DNA from: Streptomyces sp. NBC_00659
Lineage (GTDB): Bacteria; Actinomycetota; Actinomycetes; Streptomycetales; Streptomycetaceae
Reading direction: 5' to 3'
Length of the DNA stretch: 64,000 nt
Assembly: GCF_036226925.1 (NCBI RefSeq)
Contig: NZ_CP109031.1
Location: 8,246,001-8,310,000 of the forward strand
Shown here: in pieces, positions 29,559 to 39,560 of the stretch
Numbering within the stretch: the stretch's first letter is position 1
Layout: every line of letters starts with the position of its first letter
The notes under the pieces: generated by a model
Told to the model about the DNA's origin: nothing
Seen by the model: the letters and a program-made list of their open reading frames with translations, nothing else
Databases searched by the model: none
Made by a program: the position numbers and the translations under genes

Positions 29559-30899
29559 CTAGCCGAGCGGAGCCGTACGCCGCCACGGGTGCAGTACCTC
29601 GAGCTGCCCGGCCACATCGAGCAGAGCCGCCTCGGAGCCGGGCAGTCCGACGAGCTGGACGGCACAGGGGGCGCCGCCCGGCAGCCTTCCGAACGGAACC
29701 GACATCGCGGGCCAGCCGGTGAGGTTCCACGGCGGGGTCATCGGCGAGTAGTTGGTGTTGGCCAGGACATTGCGCAGCCAGCCCCGCCTGTGCCAGTCGG
29801 CGGAGGCGGGCGAGCGCCGGGCGAGTGCCGGGGTGAGCAGCACGTCGTACTCCGCGAAGAACGCCGCCAGACGTCCGCGCAACTGCTCGCGGCGCTCCCC
29901 CTTGCGGGCACCCGTCACGAAGCGGCGGCCGACCGCGGCATGCACGCGGGTGCGCCGGGCCAGCCTGCGCGGGTCGAGGTCCTCGGCATCCACGGCGGTG
30001 CCCGCCGTCCAGTGCGCGAGCGAGGTCGTGCTCAGCCAGAGCGGGTACGGCGGGTTCGCGGTCCGCACCCGGTGACCCGCCTCGGCCAGCAGGGCGGCGG
30101 CCTCCCGGGCCGCGTTCGTATACGGCCGGGTGACGTGAATTCCGGCCAGCGGGCTGCGCACCGAGACGGCGATCCTGCGGGTGGCGGGCTCGGCCGGCAC
30201 GGCCGGCTCGATGTCCGCGAGGACGGCGAACATCAGCCGCGCGTCCTCCACCGTCGTGGCCAGCGGGCCGTTCTCCGACATGCCGAACCAGTCGCCGTGA
30301 CCGATCCCTGCCGGGATCACCCCGTGGCCCGGCTTCAGGGTGACCAGACCGCAGTTGGCGGCCGGGATGCGCAGCGAGCCCATGCCGTCGTTGCCGAGCG
30401 CGATCGGCACCAACGCGGCGGCGACCGCCGCGGCGCTGCCGCCCGAGGAGCCGCCCGCCGTGCGGGACAGGTCCCAGGGGTTGCGGGCGTTGCCGTACAC
30501 GCCCTCCGTGGTGCCGAAGACGCAGAGTTCGGGCACGTTCGTCAGGCCCACCACGACGGCGCCCGCCGCCCGCAGCCGGGCCACGGTGGCGTGATCCTCG
30601 TCGGCGGGCGTGTCCGGGGTCGCGGCGGAGCCGTTGCGGGTCTGCTCGCCGCGCACCGCGAGGTTGTCCTTCACCGCCACCGGCACACCCGCCAAGGGGA
30701 GCCGACCCAGGTCCCTGCCGGCCAGCTCGTCGGCCTCCGCGAGCGCGGCCCCGGCGCGGACCGTACGGAAGGCGCCGACGCGCCCGTCGAGGCGTTCGAT
30801 CCGCGCGAGGTGTTCGGCCACCACCTCGCGGGGGGTGACCCTCTTCTCGCGTACGGCTGCGGCGATCTCGGTGGCCGTCCGGCCGGGCCAGGTGGTCAC
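29559..30899 (-). CDS. Amidase-signature family enzyme
   Basis: 446 residues. The Ser-cisSer-Lys triad is visible: Lys in [14 protein letters not shown] (near 76), the Gly/Ser-rich loop [20 protein letters not shown] (cis-Ser near 150), and [22 protein letters not shown], where family members usually have GTDxGGSxRxPA with the nucleophilic Ser. It hydrolyses C-N amide bonds; the substrate is unknown. It is divergent from the sugar-acid operon, with 206 bp between the starts, so it could be co-regulated. Confidence 0.85.
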   Translation of the reverse strand: MTTWPGRTATEIAAAVREKRVTPREVVAEHLARIERLDGRVGAFRTVRAGAALAEADELAGRDLGRLPLAGVPVAVKDNLAVRGEQTRNGSAATPDTPADEDHATVARLRAAGAVVVGLTNVPELCVFGTTEGVYGNARNPWDLSRTAGGSSGGSAAAVAAALVPIALGNDGMGSLRIPAANCGLVTLKPGHGVIPAGIGHGDWFGMSENGPLATTVEDARLMFAVLADIEPAVPAEPATRRIAVSVRSPLAGIHVTRPYTNAAREAAALLAEAGHRVRTANPPYPLWLSTTSLAHWTAGTAVDAEDLDPRRLARRTRVHAAVGRRFVTGARKGERREQLRGRLAAFFAEYDVLLTPALARRSPASADWHRRGWLRNVLANTNYSPMTPPWNLTGWPAMSVPFGRLPGGAPCAVQLVGLPGSEAALLDVAGQLEVLHPWRRTAPLG

Positions 30900-31105
30900 G
30901 GGCGCTCCTCACTCGGTTCGTACTGGTGAGTAGTTACGGGAGCACTCTGCCCGCAGTCCGGGCGCCGCGTCGAGGGTCCGGGCCCCGGCCTTCGGGCCGA
31001 AGCGTGTCCGACGCTGTACGCGGACGGGTATCGGGGGAGATCCTCAGGACCGAGCATTCCTCCGCACCCGGCCATGGACCCCTGTCGCCGACGGAAAGGC
31101 ACGCC

Positions 31106-32461
31106 GTGCCCCCGACCTCCGCCCGTGTCGTCGCGGTCGACACCCACGACATCCGCTTCCCCACCTCGCGCGCGTTCGACGGCTCGGACGCGATGAACCC
31201 GGACCCCGACTACTCGGCCGCGTACGTCGTGCTGCGCACCGACGCCCCTGACGGAGCCGAGGGTCACGGCTTCGCCTTCACCATCGGGCGGGGCAACGAC
31301 GTCCAGGTCGCCGCGATCGACGCGCTGCGAGGGCACGTCATCGGACGGTCCCTCGACGAGCTGTGCGCCGACCCCGGCTCCCTCTCCCGGGACCTGGTCG
31401 GCGACAGCCAGCTGCGCTGGCTCGGACCAGAGAAGGGCGTGATGCACATGGCGATCGGCGCCGTCGTCAACGCCGTGTGGGATCTGGCCGCACGACGCGC
31501 GCGCCGACCGCTGTGGCAACTGCTCGCGGAGGCCGATCCCGAATGGCTCGTCGGCCAGGTCGACTTCCGCTACATCACGGACGCGCTGACGCCCGAGGAA
31601 GCGCTGGAACTGCTGCGCCGGGGCAGGGAAGGCGCCGGGGAGCGCGCCGCGACCCTGCGCGCACACGGCTTCCCCGCCTACACCACCTCACCCGGCTGGC
31701 TCGGCTACAGCGACGAGAAGCTGACCCGCCTGGCCGTCGAGGCCGTCGCCGGGGGCTTCCGGCAGATCAAACTGAAGGTGGGCGCGGACCTGGAGGACGA
31801 CCTGCGCCGCTGCCGCGCCGCCCGTGCCGCGGTGGGCCCGGACATCCGTATCGCCGTCGACGCCAACCAGCGCTGGAACGTGGACGAGGCGATCACCTGG
31901 ACCAAGGCGCTCGCCGAGTGCGGGCCCTACTGGATAGAGGAGCCGACCAGCCCCGACGACATCCTCGGCCATGCCGCCGTGCGCGCGGCGGTGGCCCCCG
32001 TCAAGGTCGCCACCGGCGAACACGCGCACAACCGCGTCGTCTTCAAGCAGCTCCTCCAGGCGGGTTCCCTCGACATCCTCCAGATCGACGCCGCCCGGGT
32101 CGGCGGAGTCAACGAGAACCTCGCCATCCTGCTCCTCGCCGCCAAGTTCGGCGTCCCGGTCTGCCCGCACGCCGGAGGTGTGGGCCTGTGCGAACTCGTC
32201 CAGCACCTCGCGATGTTCGACTTCGTCGCCCTGTCCGGCACCACCGAGGACCGCGTCATCGAGTACGTCGGCCATCTGCACGAGCACTTCACCGAACCGG
32301 TGGTGATCCGCGACGGCCACTACACCGCGCCCACCGCGCCGGGCTTCTCCGCCGCGATGCGGCCCGGGTCCGTCGCGGAGTTCACCTATCCCGGCGGTAC
32401 CTTCTGGGCCGCCGACCTCGCCCGGCGGACCGCCGACGACCCGAAGGGAAACGCCGTATGA
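31106..32461 (+). CDS. L-fuconate dehydratase-like enolase-superfamily enzyme
   Basis: 451 residues. Seen: the general-base lysines in FRQIKLKVG, metal ligands in [30 protein letters not shown] and [18 protein letters not shown], and the His loop [20 protein letters not shown]. This combination, with the [15 protein letters not shown]-terminal capping region, is characteristic of FucD, which dehydrates L-fuconate to 2-keto-3-deoxy-L-fuconate. GTG 31106 has GGAAAGG at good spacing; longer in-frame starts are not needed. It overlaps the next gene by ATGA, so they form an operon. Confidence 0.88.
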   Translation: MPPTSARVVAVDTHDIRFPTSRAFDGSDAMNPDPDYSAAYVVLRTDAPDGAEGHGFAFTIGRGNDVQVAAIDALRGHVIGRSLDELCADPGSLSRDLVGDSQLRWLGPEKGVMHMAIGAVVNAVWDLAARRARRPLWQLLAEADPEWLVGQVDFRYITDALTPEEALELLRRGREGAGERAATLRAHGFPAYTTSPGWLGYSDEKLTRLAVEAVAGGFRQIKLKVGADLEDDLRRCRAARAAVGPDIRIAVDANQRWNVDEAITWTKALAECGPYWIEEPTSPDDILGHAAVRAAVAPVKVATGEHAHNRVVFKQLLQAGSLDILQIDAARVGGVNENLAILLLAAKFGVPVCPHAGGVGLCELVQHLAMFDFVALSGTTEDRVIEYVGHLHEHFTEPVVIRDGHYTAPTAPGFSAAMRPGSVAEFTYPGGTFWAADLARRTADDPKGNAV

Positions 32462-33222
32462 CGGACTCTCAGGACTTCGACGGACTCAAGGCGCTGGTGA
32501 CCGGGGGCGCTTCGGGGATCGGCCGGGCGGCCGCCGGTCTCCTCGCGGCCCGCGGCGCCCGGGTCGCCGTCCTGGATCTCGATCCATCGGCCGTCGAAAA
32601 GCCCCTGACCGGCTACCGCGCCGACGTCACCGACGACGCCTCCGTGCGCGCGGCCGTCGCCGCCGCGGTCGCGGACCTGGGCGGGCTCGACATCCTGGTC
32701 AACAACGCGGGCATCGGCGCCCGCGGCACCGTCGAGGACAACGACGACGGGGAATGGCACCGGGTCCTGGACGTCAATCTCCTCGGCATCGTGCGGACGA
32801 CCCGCGCCGCCCTTCCCCACCTGCGGGAGTCCGCGCACGCGGCCGTCGTGAACACCTGCTCGGTCGTGGCCACGGCGGGACTGCCCCAGCGGGCGCTGTA
32901 CTCGGCGTCCAAGGGCGCCGTCCTCGCTCTGACCCTGGCCATGGCGGCCGACCACGTCGGCGAAGGCATCCGCGTCAACTGCGTCAACCCCGGCACGGTG
33001 GACACCCCTTGGGTCGGCCGGCTCCTGGACGCCGCTGCCGACCCGGCCGCCGAGCGCGCCGCGCTGGAGGCCCGCCATCCGACCGGCCGCCTGGTGTCGG
33101 CACCGGAAGCCGCGGGCGCCATCGCCTACTTGGCGAGCCCGCTGTCCGGCTCCACCACCGGCACCGCGCTCGCGGTGGACGGCGGGATGCAGGGCCTGCG
33201 GCCGCGCCAGGCGGTCCGGTGA
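32458..33222 (+). CDS. SDR dehydrogenase, probably for L-fucose or 2-keto-3-deoxy-L-fuconate
   Basis: 254 residues, a classical [36 protein letters not shown], catalytic Ser in [12 protein letters not shown], catalytic [16 protein letters not shown], and a closing [14 protein letters not shown]. Its tight coupling to the fuconate dehydratase gene (ATGA) and the aldo/keto reductase gene (GTGA) places it in the non-phosphorylative fucose pathway. Sequence alone does not say whether it oxidises the sugar or the keto-acid. Confidence 0.85.
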   Translation: MTDSQDFDGLKALVTGGASGIGRAAAGLLAARGARVAVLDLDPSAVEKPLTGYRADVTDDASVRAAVAAAVADLGGLDILVNNAGIGARGTVEDNDDGEWHRVLDVNLLGIVRTTRAALPHLRESAHAAVVNTCSVVATAGLPQRALYSASKGAVLALTLAMAADHVGEGIRVNCVNPGTVDTPWVGRLLDAAADPAAERAALEARHPTGRLVSAPEAAGAIAYLASPLSGSTTGTALAVDGGMQGLRPRQAVR

Positions 33223-34217
33223 ACTCCCTCGGCGCCGACGGCGTCCCCGTCAGCGCGCTGTCCTTCGGCGCCGCCGGTATCGGCAACCTGTACACCGAGG
33301 TCACCGACGAGCAGGCGTACGACGCGGTCGACGCCGCCTGGACGAGCGGCATCCGCTACTTCGACACCGCCCCGCACTACGGCCTCGGCCTCTCCGAACG
33401 GCGCCTGGGCACGGCCCTGCGCGACCGGCCCCGCGCCGAGTACACCGTCTCGACGAAGGTGGGCCGCCTCCTGGAGTCCGTGGACACCGGCGGCGACGAT
33501 CTGGCCGACGGCTTCGCGGTGCCCGCCACGCACCGCCGCGTATGGGACTTCAGCGCCGACGGCGTACGACGGAGCCTGGACGCCAGCCTCGGACGGCTCG
33601 GCCTGGACCGCGTGGACGTCGTCTACCTCCACGACCCCGACGACCACGCCGAGCAGGCGTTCCGCGAGGGCTTTCCCGCTCTGGCGGAGCTGCGTTCGCA
33701 GGGCGTGGTGCGCGCGATCGGCGTGGGCATGAACCAGACGCGGATGCTGACCCGCTTCGTCCGCGAGACCGATGTCGACGTGGTGCTGTGCGCGGGCCGC
33801 TACACCCTCCTGGACCACGGCGCGCTCACCGAACTGCTGCCCGCAGCCCAGGACCGCGGCACCTCCGTCGTCATCGGCGGCGCCTTCAACTCCGGCCTGC
33901 TGGCGGACCCGCGCCCGGGAGCGACGTACAACTACACCGACGCTCCGGGCGAGTTGCTGGACCGTGCCCTGCGCCTGAAGGTGATCGCCGAGCGGCACGG
34001 TACGACCCTGCGCGCCGCGGCCCTGGCCTTCCCGGCCGCCCACCCCGCGGTGGCGAGCGTCCTGGCAGGCGCCCGTTCGGCGGCCGAAGTCCGCGACTGC
34101 GCCGAGCAGTTCACGACGCCCGTGCCCCCGGACTTCTGGCGCGAGCTGCACAAGGAGGGCCTGCTGCCCGCCGACGCCCCCCTCCCCGAACGGGAGACCC
34201 GCGTCCACCGCGCCTGA
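33219..34217 (+). CDS. Aldo/keto reductase, L-fucose (D-threo-aldose) dehydrogenase-like
   Basis: 332 residues. An AKR barrel with the catalytic Asp-Tyr pair in GIRYFDTAPHYGLGLSERRLG, the conserved Lys in YTVSTKVGRLL, and the active-site His region VDVVYLHDPDDH. The family includes D-threo-aldose 1-dehydrogenases that oxidise L-fucose to the lactone, which fits the operon. Start GTG 33219 overlaps the upstream stop. The operon has no lactonase, aldolase or transporter, so the pathway must be completed elsewhere. Confidence 0.85.
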   Translation: MNSLGADGVPVSALSFGAAGIGNLYTEVTDEQAYDAVDAAWTSGIRYFDTAPHYGLGLSERRLGTALRDRPRAEYTVSTKVGRLLESVDTGGDDLADGFAVPATHRRVWDFSADGVRRSLDASLGRLGLDRVDVVYLHDPDDHAEQAFREGFPALAELRSQGVVRAIGVGMNQTRMLTRFVRETDVDVVLCAGRYTLLDHGALTELLPAAQDRGTSVVIGGAFNSGLLADPRPGATYNYTDAPGELLDRALRLKVIAERHGTTLRAAALAFPAAHPAVASVLAGARSAAEVRDCAEQFTTPVPPDFWRELHKEGLLPADAPLPERETRVHRA

Positions 34218-34225
34218 TCCCGGTC

Positions 34226-34261
34226 CCTCGGCGGCGTCAGCCAAGGGCAGCGCCGCCGAGG
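34226..34261. terminator. Terminator of the fucose operon
   Basis: Arms cctcggcggcg (34226-34236) and cgccgccgagg (34251-34261) pair perfectly over 11 bp with a 14-nt loop, right after the aldo/keto reductase stop. Confidence 0.65.
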
Positions 34262-34423
34262 TCGAGCACCAAGGGCCCGGGCCACATCGACCGGTCCTCC
34301 GGCACGAAAGGGAATCGGCTGCCCGGCATCCGGGTGGTAAGCCCCCGGACCCTCGACATGGAGCTCCAGGCCCGTGTCGTCCGGCCGGTACAGCCCGTCG
34401 CGGAGCGCCGGCCACCGGCTCAC
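34237..34423 (-). pseudogene. Possible frameshifted small gene, unknown family
   Basis: From GTG 34423 one frame reads MSRWPALRDGLYRPDDTGLE and continues to AYHPDAGQPIPF, protein-like with good codon bias. A neighbouring frame then reads FVPEDRSMWPGPLVLDLGG to a stop at 34237-34239. Joining the two at about 34310 gives one coherent ~60-residue protein, but the span is not a multiple of three, so a one-base indel is implied. It may equally be a sequencing error or chance. I do not recognise the family. It lies between the fucose operon and the lipase-maturation gene. Confidence 0.3.
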
Positions 34424-34473
34424 TCACCGCCTATGATCACCGATCACTTCGGAACCGTATGCCTGTCGCGGCA

Positions 34474-35904
34474 CTAGTACGGAACACGTCGCTCGTCGGC
34501 GCCCTCCAGCCTCGTCGGCGGGAGGAAGTCGCGCGCGTATGTCCGGTGCCAGCACGCTCCCGTCTCGCGGAACTCGTGCCACGTCGTGTACCGGTAGCGG
34601 AAGAGGCGGGCGCGAATGTAGCGGGGCGGGGCGTCGGCGGGGAACGGGGAGCGGCGGAGGAGTCGCAGGGTGTCACGGTCGTTCTCCAGCAGCCGCTCCA
34701 CGAGAGCCGAGAACCAGGTGCCGGCGTAGCCGGGAGAGAGCGCCACGAACCACATCAGCCAGTCGAGCCGCAGATGGTACGGAGCGAACTGGCGCGGCCA
34801 GTACCGCGGATCGCCAGGCTTGCCCTTGAACTCGTACTCCCGCCAGTCCGCGTCCTCGCGCGGCGCCTCGTCCGTGGTGCCCTCGACGACCACCTCGTGA
34901 CGCACCCGGCTGACGCTGCCGAACGCCCCGTAGGTGTTCACCAGGTGGAGCGGGTCGAAGGAGCGGTTCATGACCTGCCGCCGGGAGACCATGTTGCGTG
35001 CCGGACGGTAGCCGAGGGCCAGCAGGCCGGCGGCCACCACGAGGACGACCACCTCGTACCAGAGCGGCGGGGCGGCGACGTGCGGCGCGGTGGTGGGCAG
35101 TTCGGTCACGCTCAGGGCGAGCACGATCGTCGTCCAGTTCAGCCAGGCGAAGTTGCCGGACAGGACCAGCCACAACTGGGTCAGGATCATCAGCGAGGCC
35201 GCCGCCGTCGCGACCGGCTGCGGAGTGAACAGCAGCACGGGGAGAACCAGTTGGGTGAAGTGGTTCGCGGCCACCTCGATCCGGTGGAACGGCCTGGGCA
35301 GATGGTGGAAGAACCAGCTCAGCGGACCCGGCATCGGCTGGGTCTCGTGGTGGTAGTAGAGGCAGGTCAGGTTCCGCCAGCAGGCGTCGCCCCGCATCTT
35401 GATCAGCCCCGCGCCGAACTCCACCCGGAACAGCACCCAGCGCATGAGGAACAGCACGACGACCGGTGGCGCCACCTCGTCGTTGCCCAGGAACACCGCG
35501 AGGAAGCCCACCTCCAGCAGCAGCGACTCCCAGCCGAACGAGTACCAGGTCTGGCCGACGTTGACGACCGACAGGTACAGGGCCCACGGGAGAAGCCACA
35601 GCAGCATCGCCCCCCAGAGCGGCAGATACCCGTCGAGCCCGGCGGCCAGCGCCACCGACACCGCGCAGCCCGTCCAGCACCAGGCGGCGAAGAAGCGGTC
35701 CGAGTAGCGCCAGTGGAAGACACTCGGCGCGTCCCGGAACGCGACGTGCCGCACGAAGCGCGGCACCGGGAGCATCCCGCGCTCCCCGGTCAGCGCACGG
35801 AACTGCAGGGCCGCGCCCAGGAACGCGACCAGATACAGCACGGCCAGCCCCCGCTGGAACACCAGTCGGCTCAGCCAGTAGTCGGGTGCGACGAACCACT
35901 CCAT
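34474..35904 (-). CDS. Lipase maturation factor family membrane protein
   Basis: 476 residues from ATG 35904 (GAGGAG eight bases upstream). Five or more hydrophobic helices in the first ~330 residues (LAVLYLVAFLGAALQF, AMLLWLLPWALYLSVV) surround the LMF signatures: WYSFGWESLLLEVGFLAVFLG, EFGAGLIKMRGDACWRNLTC and YYHHETQPMPGPLSWFFHHLP. A soluble C-terminal domain ends with WYSALVERLL-like residues (TWFSALVERLLENDRDTL). In animals LMF1 assists lipase folding in the ER; bacterial members have unknown clients, presumably exported hydrolases. Confidence 0.88.
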   Translation of the reverse strand: MEWFVAPDYWLSRLVFQRGLAVLYLVAFLGAALQFRALTGERGMLPVPRFVRHVAFRDAPSVFHWRYSDRFFAAWCWTGCAVSVALAAGLDGYLPLWGAMLLWLLPWALYLSVVNVGQTWYSFGWESLLLEVGFLAVFLGNDEVAPPVVVLFLMRWVLFRVEFGAGLIKMRGDACWRNLTCLYYHHETQPMPGPLSWFFHHLPRPFHRIEVAANHFTQLVLPVLLFTPQPVATAAASLMILTQLWLVLSGNFAWLNWTTIVLALSVTELPTTAPHVAAPPLWYEVVVLVVAAGLLALGYRPARNMVSRRQVMNRSFDPLHLVNTYGAFGSVSRVRHEVVVEGTTDEAPREDADWREYEFKGKPGDPRYWPRQFAPYHLRLDWLMWFVALSPGYAGTWFSALVERLLENDRDTLRLLRRSPFPADAPPRYIRARLFRYRYTTWHEFRETGACWHRTYARDFLPPTRLEGADERRVPY

Positions 35905-36022
35905 GGCGGGTGCTCCTCTCCCCTCCATTGTGACGCTGGGTGACCGATTTCCGCTTGCGTGCGCCAAGAGAGTGACGCAGACAATGAGGCACCAACTGCC
36001 CGGGACGGACAGGAGAGACGTG

Positions 36023-37351
36023 GTGCACATACCCACCAGGACCTTTGTCGCGACCTGCGCGTTCGCGGCGGCACTCCTTGTCGTCGCGGGCTGTGGCGGC
36101 GGTGGCGGGGGCACGGCGCCGAACGGATCCACCGGCGACGAGGTGCTCCTCCAGCCCCTCGCGGTCCAGGGGCCCGACCCCTTCACGGCGCCCACCGACA
36201 CCACCCCCGGGCCCCCGCCGCCCGTCACCCGAACGCCGCAACCGTCGCCCACCGGCACCCGGGGCGCGCGCACCGTCTCGGGCGCCACCCCGGGCCTGTA
36301 CGGCGGCACCCGCAACGCCGGCAGCTGCGACGTCGCCCGGCAGATCAGGTTCCTCGCCGCCGACGGGGCCAGGGCCCGCGTCTTCGCCGAACTCTCCGGG
36401 ATCTCCCCGGAGTCCGTCCCGGACTATCTGCGCCGGCTCACCCCGGTCGTGCTCCGCGCCGACACCGGCGTCACGGACCACGGATTCGCCGCAGGGCAGG
36501 CCACCGGCTTCCAGGCCGTCCTCCAGGCCGGCACGGCCGTCCTCGTCGACGACCGGGGCGTACCCCGGGTCCGCTGCGCCTGCGGCAACCCGCTGGGCCG
36601 GCCCGCCAAGGCCGACGGGAACCCGGACACCCGGGGCAGGCCCTGGAGCGGGTACCGGCCCGCCCAGGTCGTGACGGTGACACCGGCGCCCGCCGTCATC
36701 ACCGACATCACGATCGTCGACGTCGCCGACCACACCTGGATCGAGCGGCCGGTCGGGTACGAGGGCCACCGGCACGACCACGCCGTACCGCCGCCCGAGA
36801 GCCCGGACCCGCTGCCGCACGACTCCGCCACCGCGCGCGAGCCCTCCGCCGGCACCTCGCAGGGCGGCCGGAGCCCGTCCCCCGACGCCTCCGCGTCCGA
36901 CTGCCCCACGCCGACAGCGACAGCGACCGCGACGGTGACGCCGACACCGGGGACCGGGGAGGGCACCCCGGACGAGAGCACCGGGCCGGGCACCGCGCCC
37001 ACCGCCGTGCCGACGGACGGCGCCGCCATGGACGTGGCCGGGCCGGGCCGCTCCGCGCGCCCGAGCGCCGAGCCCTCGCACTGCCCCTCGGCCACCGTCA
37101 CCGCGGCGCCGACGACGGCGCCCGCGGCCCCCTCGGGCGACACCACGGCTCCGCCGACCGGCCCGGCCGACCCCGGCCGCTCCGCCTCACCGGAGCCCCC
37201 GGCACTGCGGGAACCGTCCGACGAGCCGGGCACCCCCACCGAGGACACGGGCCCGGACAGCCCCGAGGCACCCGACGGCGAGTTGATCCCCGACGGGCCG
37301 ACCGGTCCGGACAGCGTCTTCGACGTCTCGGCCGACACCCCCGGCAGGTGA
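36023..37351 (+). CDS. Secreted lipoprotein with DUF6777-like domain and Pro/Thr-rich tail
   Basis: 442 residues. The lipobox is LLVVAGC with the lipidated Cys at residue 24. Residues ~75-245 form a compact domain (GLYGGTRNAGSCDVARQIRFL, LTPVVLRADTGVTDHGFAAG, RVRCACGNPLGRP, ITIVDVADHTWIERPVG) that I associate with DUF6777 proteins of Streptomyces. The last ~190 residues are a Pro/Thr/Ser/Gly-rich low-complexity tail. GTG 36023 is chosen over 36020 because AGGAG at 36011 then has 7-nt spacing. The function is unknown; it should sit on the outer face of the membrane. Confidence 0.8.
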   Translation: MHIPTRTFVATCAFAAALLVVAGCGGGGGGTAPNGSTGDEVLLQPLAVQGPDPFTAPTDTTPGPPPPVTRTPQPSPTGTRGARTVSGATPGLYGGTRNAGSCDVARQIRFLAADGARARVFAELSGISPESVPDYLRRLTPVVLRADTGVTDHGFAAGQATGFQAVLQAGTAVLVDDRGVPRVRCACGNPLGRPAKADGNPDTRGRPWSGYRPAQVVTVTPAPAVITDITIVDVADHTWIERPVGYEGHRHDHAVPPPESPDPLPHDSATAREPSAGTSQGGRSPSPDASASDCPTPTATATATVTPTPGTGEGTPDESTGPGTAPTAVPTDGAAMDVAGPGRSARPSAEPSHCPSATVTAAPTTAPAAPSGDTTAPPTGPADPGRSASPEPPALREPSDEPGTPTEDTGPDSPEAPDGELIPDGPTGPDSVFDVSADTPGR

Positions 37352-37365
37352 ACACCCTCGCGTCC

Positions 37366-37389
37366 GGGGGGCCTGGAACCAGGCCCCCC
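37366..37389 (+). terminator. Terminator after the lipoprotein gene
   Basis: An 11-bp perfect stem (37366-37376 / 37379-37389; ggggggcctgg with ccaggcccccc) has a minimal loop. Confidence 0.7.
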
Positions 37390-37429
37390 AGAAGTCGAAC
37401 AATCGGGCAAATACTGGCATGGTGGCCCC

Positions 37430-39505
37430 ATGGTTGATCGGGGAGCGAGCGCCCTGTCACTCCCGGACGACTGGCCCGCCCACCCGGATCCGATCCTGGC
37501 GCTCAACCGCATGGGCAGCTTCGACTGGGACCTGGACACCGGTCTGATGCAGATGGACGCCCAGGCCCACGAGATCTTCGACATGCGCCCGGACGAATAC
37601 GACGGGCAGCCCGCCACCCTGGGCATCCGTGTCCCGCCGGCCGAGTCGCGGCGGCTCGACACGATGGTCTCCCACGCCCTGAAGGACGGCAGCGAGAACT
37701 ACGGCGCCTACTTCCGTATCCGCCGCCGCGACGGAGCCGTGCGCTGGACCCACACCCAGGGCTACATCCGCCGCGACGACAACGGCCGGCCGCGCCGCAT
37801 CATCGGCATCGTCCGTGACGCCACGGCCGAGCTCGACGAGAGCGCGGCGCGCCGCGAACAGGCCGCCCAGAACGAGGTACGGCGCCAGCAGACCAGCGTC
37901 GTCCAGCTCACCACGGCCGCGCTGGCCCACGCCGTCACCGTGCAGGACGTCATCGACGTGCTCCAGGACACCCACGGCCTCACCCACCTCGGGGCGGCCA
38001 GCCTGGTCATGGGCCTGGTGGAGTCCGGCCGTATCCGCATGGTCGCCACCGGCCCCGAGCACAGCTACGTCCCCGGCACCCGGGTCACGCGCCTGGACGC
38101 GCAGTACCCGATGAACGAGGTCGTACGGACCCTCGCACCGCACTTCATCGAGTCGCCCGAGGAGTTCGCCGAGTCGTATCCGCTCCTGTGGCCGAACATC
38201 ACCGGTCTGAAGATCACCTCGGCCGCCTATCTGCCGCTCATCGTGCAGGCGCGCCCCATCGGCGCGATCGGCCTGCTCTACAACGACCGGCACGGGTTCT
38301 CGGAGGACGAGCGCAACGTCCTCGTCGCGCTCGGCAGCAGCATCGCCCAGAGCCTCCAGCGGGCCATGTTCTTCGAGCAGGAGAAGGACCTCGCCCAGGG
38401 CCTCCAGCAGGCCATGCTGCCGCGCTCCATCCCCAGCGTGAGCGGCGCCGACATCGCCGTCCGCTACCGTTCCGCCTCCCTCGGCCGCGACATCGGCGGC
38501 GACTGGTACGACCTGATCCCGCTGCCCGGCGGACGCGTCGGCGCCGTCATCGGCGACGTCCAGGGCCACGACACGCACGCCGCCGCCGTCATGGGCCAGC
38601 TCCGCATCGTCCTGCGCGCCTACGCCGCCGAGGGCCACACCCCGGCCACCGTGATGGCCCGTGCCTCGGTCTTCCTCCACGAACTCGACACCGACCGCTT
38701 CGCGACCTGCCTGTACGCCGAGATCGACCTGTCCACCGGAGTGACCCAGCTCGTCCGGGCCGGCCACATCGACCCGCTCGTCCGCTCCACCGACCGGACC
38801 TGCCGGCGGCTGCCCCTCGAAGGCGGCCTGCCGCTCGGCCTGTCCGCCGAGTTCGGACGCCTCGAGTACCCGGTCGCCACCGTCGAGCTCGACCCCGGCC
38901 ACACCCTGCTGCTGTGCACCGACGGACTCGTCGAGGAGCCGGGTGTCGACCTCGACGACGGGATGCGCATCCTCGGCGACGTCATCCGCAGCGGCCCGGA
39001 GGACGTCAGTGACCTCGCCGACCGGCTCATCGACATGGCCGAGGAGCGCGGCGGCGACGACGACGTCGCCCTGCTGCTCCTGCGCCGCCACGGTCTGATC
39101 GACCAGCGCTCGGGCGGACGCCTCCAGCAGCATGTGGCGCCCGGCGACCCGGAGGCGCTCAGCGAGGCCCGCCACATGATCCGGGCCGCCGTCCGCGCGT
39201 GGGGAGCCCGGGACCGGGCCGACGAGATCGAGCTGGTCGCCGACGAACTGATCACCAACACCCTCATGCACACCGAGGGCTCGGCCATCGTCACCCTGCG
39301 CGTCCTGGCCGGATCCGACCGCAGACTGCGCGTCGAGGTCGAGGACTCCTCCAGCGCGCTGCCGCGCCGCCGCGAGGCGGGCGAGTCCGGTGTCTCGGGC
39401 CGCGGACTGCTGCTCGTCGACCGCCTCACCGATGTGTGGGGTGTCGAGGCGCGCGGCGGCGGCAAGGTCGTGTGGTGCGAGTTCATGGTCCGGGAGCGCA
39501 CCTGA
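37430..39505 (+). CDS. PAS-GAF-PP2C(SpoIIE)-HATPase regulatory phosphatase
   Basis: 691 residues, soluble. A PAS domain (~25-140: GSFDWDLDTGLMQMD to IIGIVRDAT) is followed by GAF (~165-320: VIDVLQDTHGLTHLGAASLV, LPLIVQARPIGAIGLLYNDRHG). Next is a PP2C/SpoIIE Ser/Thr phosphatase domain (~330-555) with metal Asp motifs RDIGGDWYDLIPL, AVIGDVQGHD, LLLCTDGLVE and GGDDDVALLLL. Last is a HATPase_c anti-sigma-kinase-like domain (~570-690: ELVADELITNTLMHTEG, GRGLLLVDRLTDVWG). The layout is typical of Streptomyces partner-switching regulators, acting on anti-anti-sigma factors; partners are not encoded here. Confidence 0.92.
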   Translation: MVDRGASALSLPDDWPAHPDPILALNRMGSFDWDLDTGLMQMDAQAHEIFDMRPDEYDGQPATLGIRVPPAESRRLDTMVSHALKDGSENYGAYFRIRRRDGAVRWTHTQGYIRRDDNGRPRRIIGIVRDATAELDESAARREQAAQNEVRRQQTSVVQLTTAALAHAVTVQDVIDVLQDTHGLTHLGAASLVMGLVESGRIRMVATGPEHSYVPGTRVTRLDAQYPMNEVVRTLAPHFIESPEEFAESYPLLWPNITGLKITSAAYLPLIVQARPIGAIGLLYNDRHGFSEDERNVLVALGSSIAQSLQRAMFFEQEKDLAQGLQQAMLPRSIPSVSGADIAVRYRSASLGRDIGGDWYDLIPLPGGRVGAVIGDVQGHDTHAAAVMGQLRIVLRAYAAEGHTPATVMARASVFLHELDTDRFATCLYAEIDLSTGVTQLVRAGHIDPLVRSTDRTCRRLPLEGGLPLGLSAEFGRLEYPVATVELDPGHTLLLCTDGLVEEPGVDLDDGMRILGDVIRSGPEDVSDLADRLIDMAEERGGDDDVALLLLRRHGLIDQRSGGRLQQHVAPGDPEALSEARHMIRAAVRAWGARDRADEIELVADELITNTLMHTEGSAIVTLRVLAGSDRRLRVEVEDSSSALPRRREAGESGVSGRGLLLVDRLTDVWGVEARGGGKVVWCEFMVRERT

Positions 39506-39560
39506 CGCCCGGCGTCGTCCGGTCCCTGGCGTCGTCGGCGCCGGATGGCACTCTGGACGT

